Positions 34,443 to 46,235 of a stretch of DNA of 64,000 bases are shown here, piece after piece. How positions within the stretch are numbered: the stretch's first letter is position 1; each line of letters opens with the position of its first letter. Under the pieces are notes generated by a model that worked only from the letters and a program-made list of their open reading frames with translations, made no database searches and was not told where the DNA came from. Position numbers and translations under genes: made by a program. Origin of the DNA: Branchiostoma floridae (Eukaryota > Chordata > Leptocardii > Amphioxiformes > Branchiostomatidae); contig NC_049982.1 of assembly GCF_000003815.2 (NCBI RefSeq), forward strand, positions 7,793,849 through 7,857,848, given 5' to 3'.

Positions 34443-37400
34443 CTAGTCACCGGTGCAGTCCCTACAGAGAAGAACAAAAATGATTTGTTGTTAAGTGCAT
34501 CAGTGAATGTGCAGTGAAAATCTTTTTTCAATGAATTTACTGGCACATTGTGTCGTGTTGTTCATCTTGTAGTGAGCCAAAGGTCAGCAGGTTTCCTTGC
34601 TGTTTCCGTTTCAGGGTATTCAGAAAGGGTTGCTTGCCCCTCCTCGAACACGGACAGTATTTCATGTCTTTTCGAGAGACGTTTGTAGCCCAAGATGCCC
34701 TTCTCCGAATTAATTCAAAACCGTCTTAATGGAAGTCACACGGAAAGAAGAGAAGACTTCAATAGTGTACTTACTGTCCCAAGACCTCCACCCGCATACT
34801 GAGGTGAGAGTTCCATGCCTGTGGCCAGAACCGGACGTAACGTGCAGTTACCGGCGGCTCCAACAGGTGGCGCACTTCGGTGTCTCGATCAGAGTTGCCA
34901 GAGAAAACCTGGGATGATATTTTGAAGAAAAAAAACAATGGAGCCGGCTAGCAGCAATGCTACATGGAAACAGATGGTAAAATCTTGCAGTAACACATAA
35001 ATGATTTATTAGGCTAAGGGACCGTACGGCGTTTAGTGAGGGGGGAGGGCCGGTCGCCAGAGGGTCGGGTCAAAAAATTTTTGCATGGCCCTCCCCCCAG
35101 GTAAATATTTTTTTGCTAGGCCCTCCCCCCAAGACAAAATATTTTTGCTTGGCCCTCCCCCCTCCTATCAACTTTGAAAAAAAAATTCAAGACGCCAATA
35201 AAACACTGCGCTCCCGCATTCGGAAATGTCCTTTGCGTCATACTTTAAAGTGGCCTCATTAAGTAGTCAGCAAAATTTATTGGAAACATAAAAAAATCCT
35301 TGGAAATATCAAACTTGTGCAGAAGACAATGGTTACCGACCCTATCACGTCCCAGGTTATCCAGGTATGTAGACCATGTGATTCCGTCTCTGCTGAAGCG
35401 TAGTTTGTAGGAGGTCACCCACTGATCTGCACCAGCTCTACCCTGGGTGATAACTCCAGCTACAGTAGTCTCTGCTCCCACGTCAACCTGAACAGGAAAA
35501 ACACTGAGAAACGCCAGCGGTACAAAATGCCTGCGGTGTTGAATATGTCGTACATAGTTGCATGATTTAAGTGTGATTGGTCAACCATGAAACTTGAATT
35601 GGAGAATGTCCATGCTGACATTTGAACCCTTCTCTTCTACTTTTTTATGTTAAAAAAACACAAAGGGAACACAAATAATTAGAAAATGCTAAAATAAAAT
35701 AGATAACTGCGTGACTGCGTCAACAAATATCAAGCAAGTGGCTGTTACGCCTGGGAGGGAGCGAGCAAGCGAGCACTGGATAGAGGAAAGTGGCGGGATG
35801 GTGCCAGATGAATTTGCTGTGAAGAGGAGGAGGAGAAGGGTGTGCTGGTACTTGTATTTAATATGAGGATGAGGATGCAAAAACATGCCAGAAGATGTGG
35901 ATGACACAGGACAAAAATGACTTGATATGATATGATATGATAAAAAGATATAATCTACACCCTGCAGCCTCTACTTACCTGTAACCACTGCTGGTTGTTG
36001 TTCTGTGCAGCACACCAGGCTCCGGCGCCCTCCTGGGAATGAAGGCGAGCTTTGCTGGTGGCACAACTGCCAGTATTGTACTGACTGGATGCAGTGATGT
36101 GGCCATCAGGAATAGCGCCGCTCTCCATACCTAGTGGTACTGCAGTGCACGGCTTCTATATAAAGGATGACATATGCATGTTACCGTACCCATTATCCTT
36201 TGCCCATACTGTACAAAGTTGTCCAAAGTTAAGCTGGATGTAAATTTACGGCTTCCTAAAAATGTTCGCCTGAAGTTCGATAGCACAAGAACACATCACG
36301 GTATTCTGCAAAAATAACTACAGAACACACGCTACCTGTGGGCAGGATTGTCCTCCACACCCTCCACATCCGCCAAATGGACCGGGAGGCCCGGGTGGCC
36401 CGGGAGCACCATCACGGCCGTCCCGCCCGTCTCGTCCGGCCGGTCCTTCAGGGCCCCGGAAGAGGCCTGTAACAGTTGAAGTGATCGTGAACAGTTAATG
36501 TCATTGCCAGCTCGGATAGAAATGCGGTTAAGTTAGTCATCAGAAAAAGTACAGGTACAGCCACCGGGTAAAAGACATTTTGGCATTTATCCAATATAGA
36601 ACGTACCATAAACAAATAAATGCCAGGCAGGACACCAAACGATCGAAAGCCCCTTCGACTGGGGAATTAAAAGTTATGCTAGCGCTATACTAGAGTTGGG
36701 CCTAGACCTAAAGAGGTGACCTGTGAAGACCCTGGAAAACAGTCCGGCATTCATGATTCACAAATATCAGTCAGAAATCTATTTCTATGTGACTTTGACG
36801 CAAATAAAGCAAAGGTTAGACAAATACTTTAGAACTTAACGACGTGGAAAATTAATACTAAAAGAGAAAATATCACAATAGGACAATATTACAACAACAA
36901 ACACAATCCTCTCTATTTCACGCGCATTTACGTTAAGTCAAACAAAACTCAGCTAACAGACATACCGGCAGGTGTCGTGACGGAGTTGTCGGAGCGCCTG
37001 TACCTCCGCAAGGTGGCGTTGTGTTCAGGGACACTGTCAGCTTGGTTCGGCCTCTCGTCCTTAGATATAAAGAAAGTTACATTTATGAAAGTTATACATG
37101 CAGCTAGTAAGATAAGTAAAGTTCATTCAAGACACTGACGGAAGGTAGCGAATGCTACCTGAGACGTCTGACCGTTTCCAAATTTTATCCAGTTGCTTGA
37201 TCATTAGTAACTGTTACCTTGCATAGGATGAAGTTGGTTTAGCTTAGATATTTTTGATAACACGGTGACTCCATTGACGCATTATTGTTATAGGGTTGGG
37301 ACAGGAACATATTCACCCTTTATTGAACTTAGAGCCATGTACGTACGCTAAGAATTTTCTCCGGTGCTATAGGAACATGAGCAAGCTACTGTTAAAATAT

Positions 37401-37819
37401 CATACCTCTCGAAAGTTCCCAAAGCTGTGTTCCTCAGCATGCCCGAGTTGGAACTTGGTCTCCAACACAGCCAGCCGCTCCCTCAAAGATGCGCCGTCAG
37501 CTTTCTCCTGCTGTAACTCCGTCTTCAGAGACGACAGTTGGATTTTCAGGGCCGTCACTTCCTGGTTGTCTTTGGCAGCGGTGTCTTGTTTGATCTCCAT
37601 GGCCAAGGTACGATCCTTCAGCGTCAGGATCTGGTCTTTCAGTTGAGCGGAGTTTTCACGGACATGCTTTTCCTCATGAAAGAGGAGGACGAGGGCCGCC
37701 ACCACCAGCACCCCCGCCCCCACCGCCACGGCCACCGTCACCATTCGGGCCGCGCCGGGTCGGTCTCGGCGGGCCCGGCCGGCAGCTTCGACAACGTATG
37801 CAGCCTTCTCCGAGCTCAT
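34443..37819 (-). CDS. Array gene A: type II membrane collagen-like protein with F5/8C head
   Basis: Seven exons in agreeing phase give 371 residues: 37406-37819, 36966-37059, 36336-36466, 35979-36155, 35341-35487, 34775-34908, 34443-34461. The start MSSEK is conserved in all array genes with a visible first exon. Order: basic cytoplasmic tail ([12 protein letters not shown]), one TM segment at about residues 27-50, a coiled coil to about residue 138, and a linker with an N-glycosylation site (NAT) and the RRYRR furin-like motif. A Gly-X-Y run ([20 protein letters not shown]) follows, then a Cys-bearing neck (GGCGGCGG). The F5/8C domain begins [20 protein letters not shown]; its closing cysteine lies on the 19-nt last exon (DCTGD). 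F5/8C domains bind glycans, lipids or collagen; ligand unknown here. Trimerisation and shedding are inferred. Exons 1-2 are D-type while exons 4-7 are discoidin-type. Confidence 0.85.
35035..35165. repeat. Short tandem repeat with GGCCCTCCCCCC units
   Basis: About three roughly 40-bp units of poly-T plus GC(A/T)xGGCCCTCCCCCC lie in the intron between the last two large exons of gene A. The opposite strand is G-rich. No gene. Confidence 0.65.
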
Positions 37820-39785
37820 TATCAGCTTGTAGCGAGAACAGACTGACAAACTAAGGAAAAATCTATAACGTTACTTTCTGTTACCCGAGAGCACTTCCAC
37901 CCTTCAACATTCGCGACTTGGAATAAGAAGTAAGAAAAAATACCCTGTAGGAAGAATGCGTACTACAGCAACATCACAGGGTACAGAAGCATTGATTGGT
38001 TGAAGTGTACATGTACAGGCGAGGTGTCATTTCCCATGGCCAATGCTAGTTGGTAAACAGCACCGTCTTTGTTCAGACCAACGTTCCATGCCAATAGTCC
38101 GAAAGGAAGGAACGAGGAAATTTGGTGTCAAGTTTTTTTCCCCGAAACAAAGCGAGACAAGGGCTTGTTTTATAAAGAGCTGGTGTAGTCGCTCTCACGG
38201 TCATTAACCCCAACTTATAGGACAACTTGAATTCACAGTAATTTTTAAGTACGAACATGAATGTTTTTGTATTGTTCATTATCATTATCTTCAATTTGCC
38301 CAAGGTTTTGACCCCCAAAACACATTTCATTTCATTGACTACCACATGTGAAGCAATATTGGCCCAGTCAAGAGTCAAGAAGTAGTGAAAGAAGCTCATA
38401 TCTCATCCCATTCTGACTACCTGCTCGTTTCAAAGATTTAATTTGGTATGAGTTGGATAAGTTGAATCGTGTGCCCTGACGTGACGTAGCCGAACTGTAA
38501 TCTCCAAGAAGATCTACTGTGGGAGGTGGGAAGTACCCATTGGCCGAAACAACCTCCATTTCCCACCGGGATTGTCTGTGAACTTCTGTGGCTGACACAA
38601 AGTTGTCCTATAAGTCGGGGTTAACGACCGTAAGAGCGACCACACCAGCTCTTTACAAAACAAGCCCTTGTCTCACTTTGTTTCGCGGAAAAGAAAACTT
38701 GACACCGAATTTCCTCGTTCCTTGCTGTCGGACTATTGGCATGGAACGTTCGTCTGAACAAAGACACTGCTGTTTATTAACTGCTGCCGTATGCACAGGT
38801 GGCTTTGAACATTGGGCTGCTCCTGCCTGCTCTGGGGCCCGAAAAAACACGAGGAACAAGTTGAACGTTCTTGATGGAAAGTGAGATGGTGCGCAGATGG
38901 AACCCATAACTACAGAACATGTAGTCACATTTGAAAAACGATGGTGACAGGTAGAGTCACAGTTGGATTTCTGGAATGCCTTTCACTAAGTCAAATACAC
39001 AGCAGTTTATAGCAAGATGACATCAGTTGGTGAACGTCGTTGCATGGAGATGTCACGTTATCGATGTCACAAGCTACAAAAACATTGATGGGGGAGGGGG
39101 CGCTGGGGTCAGGTGTATCTTACACCTGTACTCCCGCAGTCATTTTAAGGTGTACAGAAATATGTTACAATACAAGAGTCCATATGTATGTGGAACAATC
39201 TGCTTTATTTCTGGCTATAAATGCCTGATAGGTTCTGAGTGCACAAATGAAGTAGCTGCATCTTGTATTTTATCATCTCCTTGCTTGCAAACATTAGTCA
39301 AAATTTCTCCACGACTAAAGGCAGTGTAGTAACAAAGGACAGCAACACCAGCATAGAAAAACAAGGAATGTAGTCATTCTTCTTTACATCATGAAGCCAT
39401 TGACATTTTCATCAAGCACTACACAATACACGTCGGCTACAATATAAAAGTGTAATGCTGTAATCATTAGGACATTGTATTAATATAAAATAGGCTGAAC
39501 ATTGTTGTCACAAGCTTTAAATGGGTAATAACCCTAAATACGTAAAGTAACTCTTTAATAGTGGAGCCATGACTCATGAGATACATGTACTGTTTCTGAA
39601 CCCACCTAGGCCACCTCAAATAACTGCAAACACCAAGCCAAACAAACATACGCAAAATAATATCACTATTGTTACTGAGATGATAATCAAAGGTGATAAC
39701 AATTTTAAGAAAACACTTCATGTTCATGTGTATCCTGTTATGTGCAAATCTGTGCTTTGGAAATCTCCAAGTCTGCATGCTGCGT
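37820..39785. other. Spacer between array genes A and B
   Basis: The left part is the gene A 5' flank, similar to the flank of gene D near 50.1-50.5 kb. The middle is a large inverted duplication (38054-38228 with 38600-38776). The right part is the 3'UTR of gene B, including a copy of the end of the SFT2D3 3'UTR from about 39135 to 39300. No coding exon seen. Confidence 0.6.
38054..38776. repeat. Large inverted repeat, about 175-bp arms, 371-bp spacer
   Basis: The left arm 38054-38228 is the near reverse complement of 38600-38776. Shared words include GTTCCATGCCAATAGTCCGA and CTTATAGGACAACTT. Direct relatives of the left arm occur at about 50380-50545 and about 50795-50935, upstream of gene D. 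A transcript across it could fold into a long hairpin. Confidence 0.85.
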
Positions 39786-41371
39786 CTAGTCACCGGTGCA
39801 ATCCCTACAGGGAAGAACAAGCATGATTTGTTGTTATCAAAATGATTTGTTGTTATGCACATTAGAGAATGCACAGTGAATAACTTTTTTTCAATGCCTG
39901 TACTGGCACATTGTGTCGTGTTGCTCATCTTGTAGTGCCTAGTGACCCATAGGTCAGGAAGTTTCCTTGCTGTTTCTGTAGCAGGGTATCGAAGGGGTTG
40001 CTTGCACCTCCTCGAACATGGACAGTATTTCATGTCTTGACGTACGCGTGTGTAGCCAAAGATGCCCTTCCCCGGATTAATTCAAAACCACCTTAAGGGA
40101 CGTCACACGGAAAGAACAGAAGACTTAAAAAGTGTACTTACTGCCCCAAGACCTCCACCCGCATGCTGATCCAAGAACTCCATGCCTGAGGCCAGAACCG
40201 GACGTAACGTGCAGTTACCAGTGGGTCCAACAGGTGGCGCACTTCGGTGTCTTGATCAGAGTTGCCAGAGAAAACCTGGGAATGTGAAAAAGACAATGAA
40301 CTACCTACCAGCAATGCTACATACGACATATAAGCAGATGGTGAAATCAAATCTTTGCTGTAACACATGAATGATTTCTTAGAGTAAACAAGAACACGTG
40401 CCTCTACATTCCCTGAAATACAAGAAAAATCTGGGAATATCATGTATGACAGTTCATATTGACTATGGTAAAATCTTAATTTACATCAGCCCTACAGCAT
40501 GGGCTATGGCTAAACAGTCCTACTCGAGAATGACAGTCTCTATTACGCTGCATCAGTCACATCTGTAAGCTGACTCAGGTCAAAACTAATTTTCTGCGGA
40601 CGTGGACAAGTCAGCAAAATTTCTTGGAAACATAAAAAAAATCCTTTGAAATATCAAACTGGGGCAGAAGACAATGATTTATAATACCAACCTTGTCACG
40701 TCCCAGTTTGTCCAGGTATGTAGACCACGTGCTTCCGTCTCTGCTGAAGCGTAGTTTGTAGGAGGTCACCCACTGACCTCCAGCAGCTCTGCCCTGAGTG
40801 ATAACTCCAGCTACAGTAGTCTCTGCTCCCACGTCAACCTGAACAGGAGGAAAACGGCATCCTGGTACGTTATTCAGGGTACCTATTCTACTTTTGTACA
40901 TGTACATATTCTACATTTGCGTTAAGATTTCACCCAATATATCAACAACGTAAGTTACGTAACCAGGTCTCACGTACATTCACAATGTCTGGTTAGATAT
41001 TCCGGAATATGGTGATGGCCGTTGTCTTCCAATAGCTCGTGATTTATTGTATCTTACAAAAACTATATCAGACTGTTGTTCAAACATAAACAGAAAATGC
41101 GACAGTACATAGCAACATACAATCAATGGCAGCAAAAAAGAAAGAAACTGGTCAGAAGATGTTAACCGGGGGATGAAAAATAATTTGACGAAAGGAACCA
41201 AAGAATATAACTACAGTCAAACATATGAATCAAGGGCACAATTACAAAGCAAGTTGCACCGTCCGGTGGTCTCTTACCTGTAGCCACTGGTTGGTGTTCA
41301 GCGGGTTAGCACACCAGGCTCCGGCCCATCCTCCCTGGCTTGTTTGACTGTCCTCCCGGGAATGAAGACGA

Positions 41372-41552
41372 GCTTTACGGCCGCGTGGCGCGTTGGTCAC
41401 CCGATCCCTCGATCTCGGAAGTTAAGCAACGCGACGGTCCGGACAGTGCTTGGATGGGGGACCAACCAAGGACGTCCGGATTGCTGTAGCCTCACGAAGT
41501 TTCCACGAAATCGTCTTCCGGGAGGGACGTAAAACGGGGGTCCCGTGCTCGA
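41372..41552 (+). mobile_element. 5S rRNA-derived SINE-like insertion
   Basis: The first roughly 121 bp follow 5S rRNA: ACGGCC near the start, CGATCTCGGAAGTTAAGCA (box A region), GTGCTTGGATGGGGGACC (box C region), and an ending of TTGCTGTAGC. About 60 bp follow with GGGAGGGACGT and GGTCCCGTGCTCGA, which resembles conserved 3' domains of metazoan 5S/tRNA-headed SINEs. Substitutions in the 5S part make a functional 5S gene unlikely. Comparison with gene C (53545-53721) shows that about 90 bp of exon were lost at the insertion. Confidence 0.8.
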
Positions 41553-42822
41553 CGATTGATACATACAGGGTGTGACACATGTATTCACTGGTGGTAAAGG
41601 TCATGTCATTCAATATCCATTGCCCCATACGGTCCATTTCCCATTGCCCAAGACCCCAATACAACAGCTATACATGTCTCTGTTATGGCGGACTGTTTAA
41701 CAAAGGTGACTAGCGAACACTATGTCTCAGTTAGCGAACACTATGTCTAAAGCTTGCCTATGTCTAAGTTCCACGTAGGTTGATTTAAGTTTACTGATTA
41801 TCTCGATTCCAAATAAAATGTTCGCCTCAAGCTGAAGCTCATTAGCACAAGAACAGTCACATTGCTATATGACAATAACTTTAGTGCTGTACGCACCAGG
41901 CAGGATTGTCCTCCACACCCTCCACATCCACCAGCCGGACCGGGGGGCCCGGGAGGACCAGGCGGCCCGGGAACACCATCACGGCCGTCCCGTCCGTCTC
42001 GTCCGGCCGGGCCTTCAGGACCCCGGAAGGGACCTGTGCAGATGCAGTGAGGAAGAAACAGAAATGGGTTATAGTGATAACAAAAACCTTACTTAACAAA
42101 AAACCATGATCAGTAAATGCACTATCTTATACTAGTAGCCTTAATTTTCTCGTGTCAGACGAGATGGAATAACATTAAGGACAATTTCCACTCTGGCACT
42201 ATTGACAATGACAATGAAGTTTATTGACTATTCTAGTCAACTTTCTCGCGAAAATGGAACAGACGGGTGACCATTAAAAGTTACCTGTGAAGTAACCACC
42301 GATCAACGTCTATTTATTCCTGGTGCATTAAAAAACCATATGAATTAATGTCTGCCTACCTAAGCCGTAGGGTGTTGTGACAGTGTTGGCCGCTCTCTTA
42401 GACCGCCGCATGGGGGCGCTGTGATCTCTAAGCTTGACGTCATCACCGACTTGACTGGGTTTCACATCGGGGTCAGTCTCCTGTTGTAAAATGTTCAAAA
42501 TTTTACTCCGCATCCGCACTTCTCGGTTCCATGAAGCACAGTGTAGTTACGCCATTCTACTTTCTCCGTGTTGTTCCCGACTCCATCACGCGTTATTTTG
42601 TTAAGTCTCTGGAATCAAGTTTTGCTCCTTTACCCCTCCCTAATATAATTGATATAATTCGACATGTCTAAGTCAGCCTTGCCACTCATGCTTATAACTG
42701 TATAAATGTACCACACATATCATCATGATGCTACTTTCCGATAGTTTATGCAAAGCAAGCTCCCATATTATTCCACATCATCACCGCACACATCAACACT
42801 GTTTACTGCGTAGAGTTAAGTA

Positions 42823-43745
42823 CGAGGGTGAGTCAGAAAGTAATGCAAGTGGTTTCATAACAGACTCATTTTTTAATCAATTGAGTTGAAATTCGGCACA
42901 AAGGTAGAGGCATATGTCCTCTTGAGATTGAAATTTTTCAATTTGTTCTTTATTACTTAATGAGCAACTGAGTTGATTTCAAGTTGACCACACCTATAGA
43001 AGCTTGTCAGACAATCAGTCTCCTAAATCAGACCAACTTCAAATTACTGTAGGAGATTGAAATTACACATGTATTATAACAAATGTCTCTGTAGGTTGCA
43101 CGCAAATTTTCATTTCTGAACTCTCAATGGTTCTTCATTTACAACTGCTAGAATGGTGTAAATTGAGATACAGAGCTGTTTGATTTATACACGAATTCGT
43201 GAGTTGTCGGTTAAAAGACTACTTTTCCATTAACCGAAAGAAACGAAACTTTACACTGTTATTAACTGTTTCAAGGGCAAGAAGTGTGCCAAGTTTTATT
43301 TGTCTTAGTTAATGGAAAAGTAGGCTACAGAAACTTTTAATCATAACACAAAAAATCTCATGACCCTGACGACTGCGTATACCTCACTCTACACCAGCAA
43401 CGAAAAAAGAAAAACTGATCGGATTTCAGAGTTGAAAATAAGCGTATGGCTTATGGAGAAATGCAGCTTATTAAATGTCCAGGTTCAGTCTCCTACGATA
43501 GCAAAAATTGGTTTAGGAAAATTCTTAATTGTACGTTAATTGGACCTCACTTTTCTTCTGACGGGCTTCCTAGGGTATGGTCAACTTGAAATTAGCTCAG
43601 TCACTCATAAGATAATGAACAGCAAATTTAGATATTTTAATCTCATGAGGACATATTTCTCTACCTTTAAGACAAATTTTAACTTATTCGATCAAAAAAC
43701 TAGTCTGTTATGAAACCACTTGCATTACTTTCTGACTCACCCTCG
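42823..43745. mobile_element. 923-bp mariner-type foldback element, copy 1
   Basis: TA duplications (42821-42822, 43746-43747) flank 44-bp perfect inverted ends starting CGAGGGTGAGTCAGAAAGT. The homologous site in gene C (about 54835) lacks the element and has a single TA. Weaker pairing continues inward for most of the length, so the whole element can fold back. No transposase ORF. The second copy is at 47643-48565. Confidence 0.9.
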
Positions 43746-44677
43746 TAGAAAAACCAGATCTGTTGAGTTTTTGCCCAAGGCAGGTTACCTGTCATGAGTT
43801 GTGGGTGACCCAACGTGCCCAATTATCCGTGGTGTTCATGTGCATGATATATGAATTTATATAGTCAGAACTTATTGTTGTTTTCGATAAGATATGAGAC
43901 GATTGCAGTTCTGAACCTAACGCTATCACATAGCTTCCCTGGTGATGGTGAAATTTAGCGTAAAGTGAGGGAGAAGTTAATGTAAGCTTAAGCTTTACAA
44001 GTTTATTGGAGGCTGACACAGACATATCCAAAACGCGAGATTATACCGTTGTAGCTTAAATCTGGTATATTTAACACAATAAACTGACCTGAATATGAAA
44101 AGACTGAAGAACTGTTAACTATAACTCACTATGATGTGATGTTGTCAACAGGGAGGTATCGAAGCACTGAGAAGAATCTATGCTCCCCTCTTACCTCATG
44201 AGAGGTTCTGTAGGTTGGTTCTTGTTCATTTCCGAATTCGAGTTGGAACTTGGTTTCCAACACAGCTAGCCGCTCCCTCACAGACGCCCCGTCAGCTTTC
44301 TCTTGCTGCAACTCTGTCTTGAGAGACGACACCTCAGCACGTTCGCTGTCTAGTTGAGTCCTCAGAGACGACAGTTGGATTTTCAGGGCCGACACTTCCT
44401 CCTTGTCTCCAGTAGCGACGTTTTGCTTGATCTCCATGGCCAAGGTACGATCCTTCAGCGCCAGGATCTGGTCATTTGCCTTCGCTAGTTGATCTTGCAG
44501 TTGACTTGCGTTCTCTCGCACATGCTTGACCTCGTGAGCGAGGAAGACGAGGGCTGCCACTACCAGCACCCCCGCCCCGGCCGCCACGGCCACCGTCACC
44601 GGTCGGGCCGCGCCGGGTCGGTCTCGGCGGGCCCGACCGGTAACTTCGCTTACGTTAAGCAGCTTCTCTGAGCTCAT

Positions 44678-46235
44678 TGCGAGAATGTAACTTGGCGTGA
44701 CCAAAAATTTCTTACTGTAGACAATTTCCCACCCGACTGAGGACAGTGTGGCAGTGTCAGATACCGAAATGCGCAGCTGATATGAAGAATACCAGTGGTC
44801 GAAGGTCATTGATTAGAACCCCTGTGGCATTCAATTATATTCATGCATGACATGTGATTACGTGGTTAGTGTTACGTAAAACCTTTACTAAACGCTTTAA
44901 AGTACTTAGCACGCCCGCCTCCTGGCGGCTTTACAGAAAAAACTTCACGCTTTTTCTCTTAACACATTTAATGATTTAACGTGTCATTCAACTGTCTTAA
45001 TTCCACCTTCGTGAAAGGTTTCGTTCCTATCCGTTCATCATTAGGAGGTGCTTCCGCCCTTAACCATAAATTTCCTCCTGAGAAAATTGTAACATTGCAT
45101 CACTACACTAACCCTATCCAGGTAAACACTCGCATGTGTACGCGACTTTTCTTGCTTGAAGAAATACACCGGCACACAATTGCTAAATGTTATGAGGTCT
45201 TGTCACAACACATAGGGCAGATTGGTCCGAGAGTTCACTGAATGCTTGGAGCAATTCAAGTAAACCTGACCCTGAAGAGAAAGACAGAAGAGAAAAGGGC
45301 ACTAACTTATTAGCTTCCATCAAAACCACGATGAAAGGAAAGAAAATCAGGCAAGTCGGAAAACGAAGCAGCCTGGGCTGTAGATCGAGACGTGTCGTAA
45401 AGGCCACTGAAATTTATCCCTTTCGAAGATCTACTGTCAGAAAAAAAAACAGGCGATAATACAACCTAAAGAGGGGGGCAGCAGAGACAGACCAAGATTC
45501 CTAACTTTTGCTCAGTTTGAAGTACATGAGTTGATTTCTGTTGCAATATCTAAATTCTCTGATCGATAATACATTCGAACTATTAGTATACATGACATGG
45601 CAGAGACAAACCAAGATTTCTGACTTTCGCCCACTTGAAATTACATCGAATCATTTCTGTTGCAATGGCTAGATTATCTGAGATGATATATGTATGCTAT
45701 GTATTTATTAAGTACATGTATCTTTATGGTTTTATCGGGAGAACGTGGAAGCATTATTAAAGATGCATTGAGATATTATTCCGAACATTTGTTGAGAACG
45801 TTTGGGTACATGTAAAACTAATTCCAGGCAGGCATATGACCTTTCAAGTGTTTAAGAGTTTATTGTGCAGCACACCAATTTACACAATGCAAACTTTGAA
45901 GAGAAAATATTGACATACAAATTTCTCTCTTGTTTATTGTACAGCACGTCGAACTGACAAAGTCACGAAGTCGTAGAAGCAATTTCAAAATAACTTGAGT
46001 AATACATAGAAAATTTCTTCCAGGCTCAAGTCATAAAAAGTTTGTTAATTTATGGATAGTAAAATACAGCAAAGGAAACATGCCTGAAAGTGCCTATTCA
46101 CCCTATTGTATTATTTTCGGAAACAAAAGAACATAACCTAAGAATTTAATAGATCTGGATTTGAAAGATAGTGGTTAGACGTACTGTTTGATATATATTC
46201 ACTTGACAATCTCTAATCTTGGGAAGATGCTAGAG
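44678..46235. other. Spacer between genes B and D
   Basis: It contains the gene B 5' flank and the gene D 3'UTR. Two minus-strand AATAAA signals (45859-45864 and 45933-45938) follow the gene D stop. The whole stretch is similar to the E-F spacer at 60849-62250, showing that B+D and E+F are duplicated gene pairs. No coding exon seen. Confidence 0.6.
44913..44929. promoter_or_regulatory. Conserved GCCGCCAGGAGGCGGGC block upstream of gene B
   Basis: It lies about 235 bp upstream of the start codon. The same block sits at 61063-61078 upstream of gene E, and a changed version lies at about 56027-56044 upstream of gene C. On the minus strand it resembles a CTCF core (CCxCCAGGxGGC). Function is speculation. 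Confidence 0.3.

Larger units (their letters stand above)
39786..44677 (-). pseudogene. Array gene B: discoidin-head gene broken by a 5S-derived insertion
   Basis: Exons by homology: 44195-44677 (MSSEKLL, TM, coiled coil), 42360-42480 (linker with RRSKR furin-like site), 41897-42033 (Gly-X-Y with [10 protein letters not shown]), 41278 to about 41371 (remaining 3' part of the first discoidin exon), 40692-40838, 40142-40275, and 39786-39804 (DCTGD, stop). The 5' half of the first discoidin exon, including the conserved [12 protein letters not shown] part, is replaced by a 5S-like element at 41372-41552. The matching acceptor reads AT instead of the AG seen in gene C. All other exons are open and phase-compatible. 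Skipping the damaged exon would keep frame (phase 0 on both sides) but leave an incomplete domain. A 923-bp mobile element sits in intron 1. It is probably a recent pseudogene, or a gene making only a headless form. Confidence 0.75.

Noticed and set aside
34870-34885. CTCF-like CAGGTGGCGC word in the last large discoidin exon
   Set aside because: It encodes the conserved EVRHLL part of the domain, so its conservation is explained by coding.
37538-37846. Plus-strand frames over the first exons of the array genes (also at 49789, 55453, 60537)
   Set aside because: They are complementary shadows of the GC-rich TM and coiled-coil exon, with no start context or motifs.
41372-41492. Functional 5S rRNA gene
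   Set aside because: Many substitutions in the 5S part, a SINE-like tail and location inside a broken exon point to a retroposed element.
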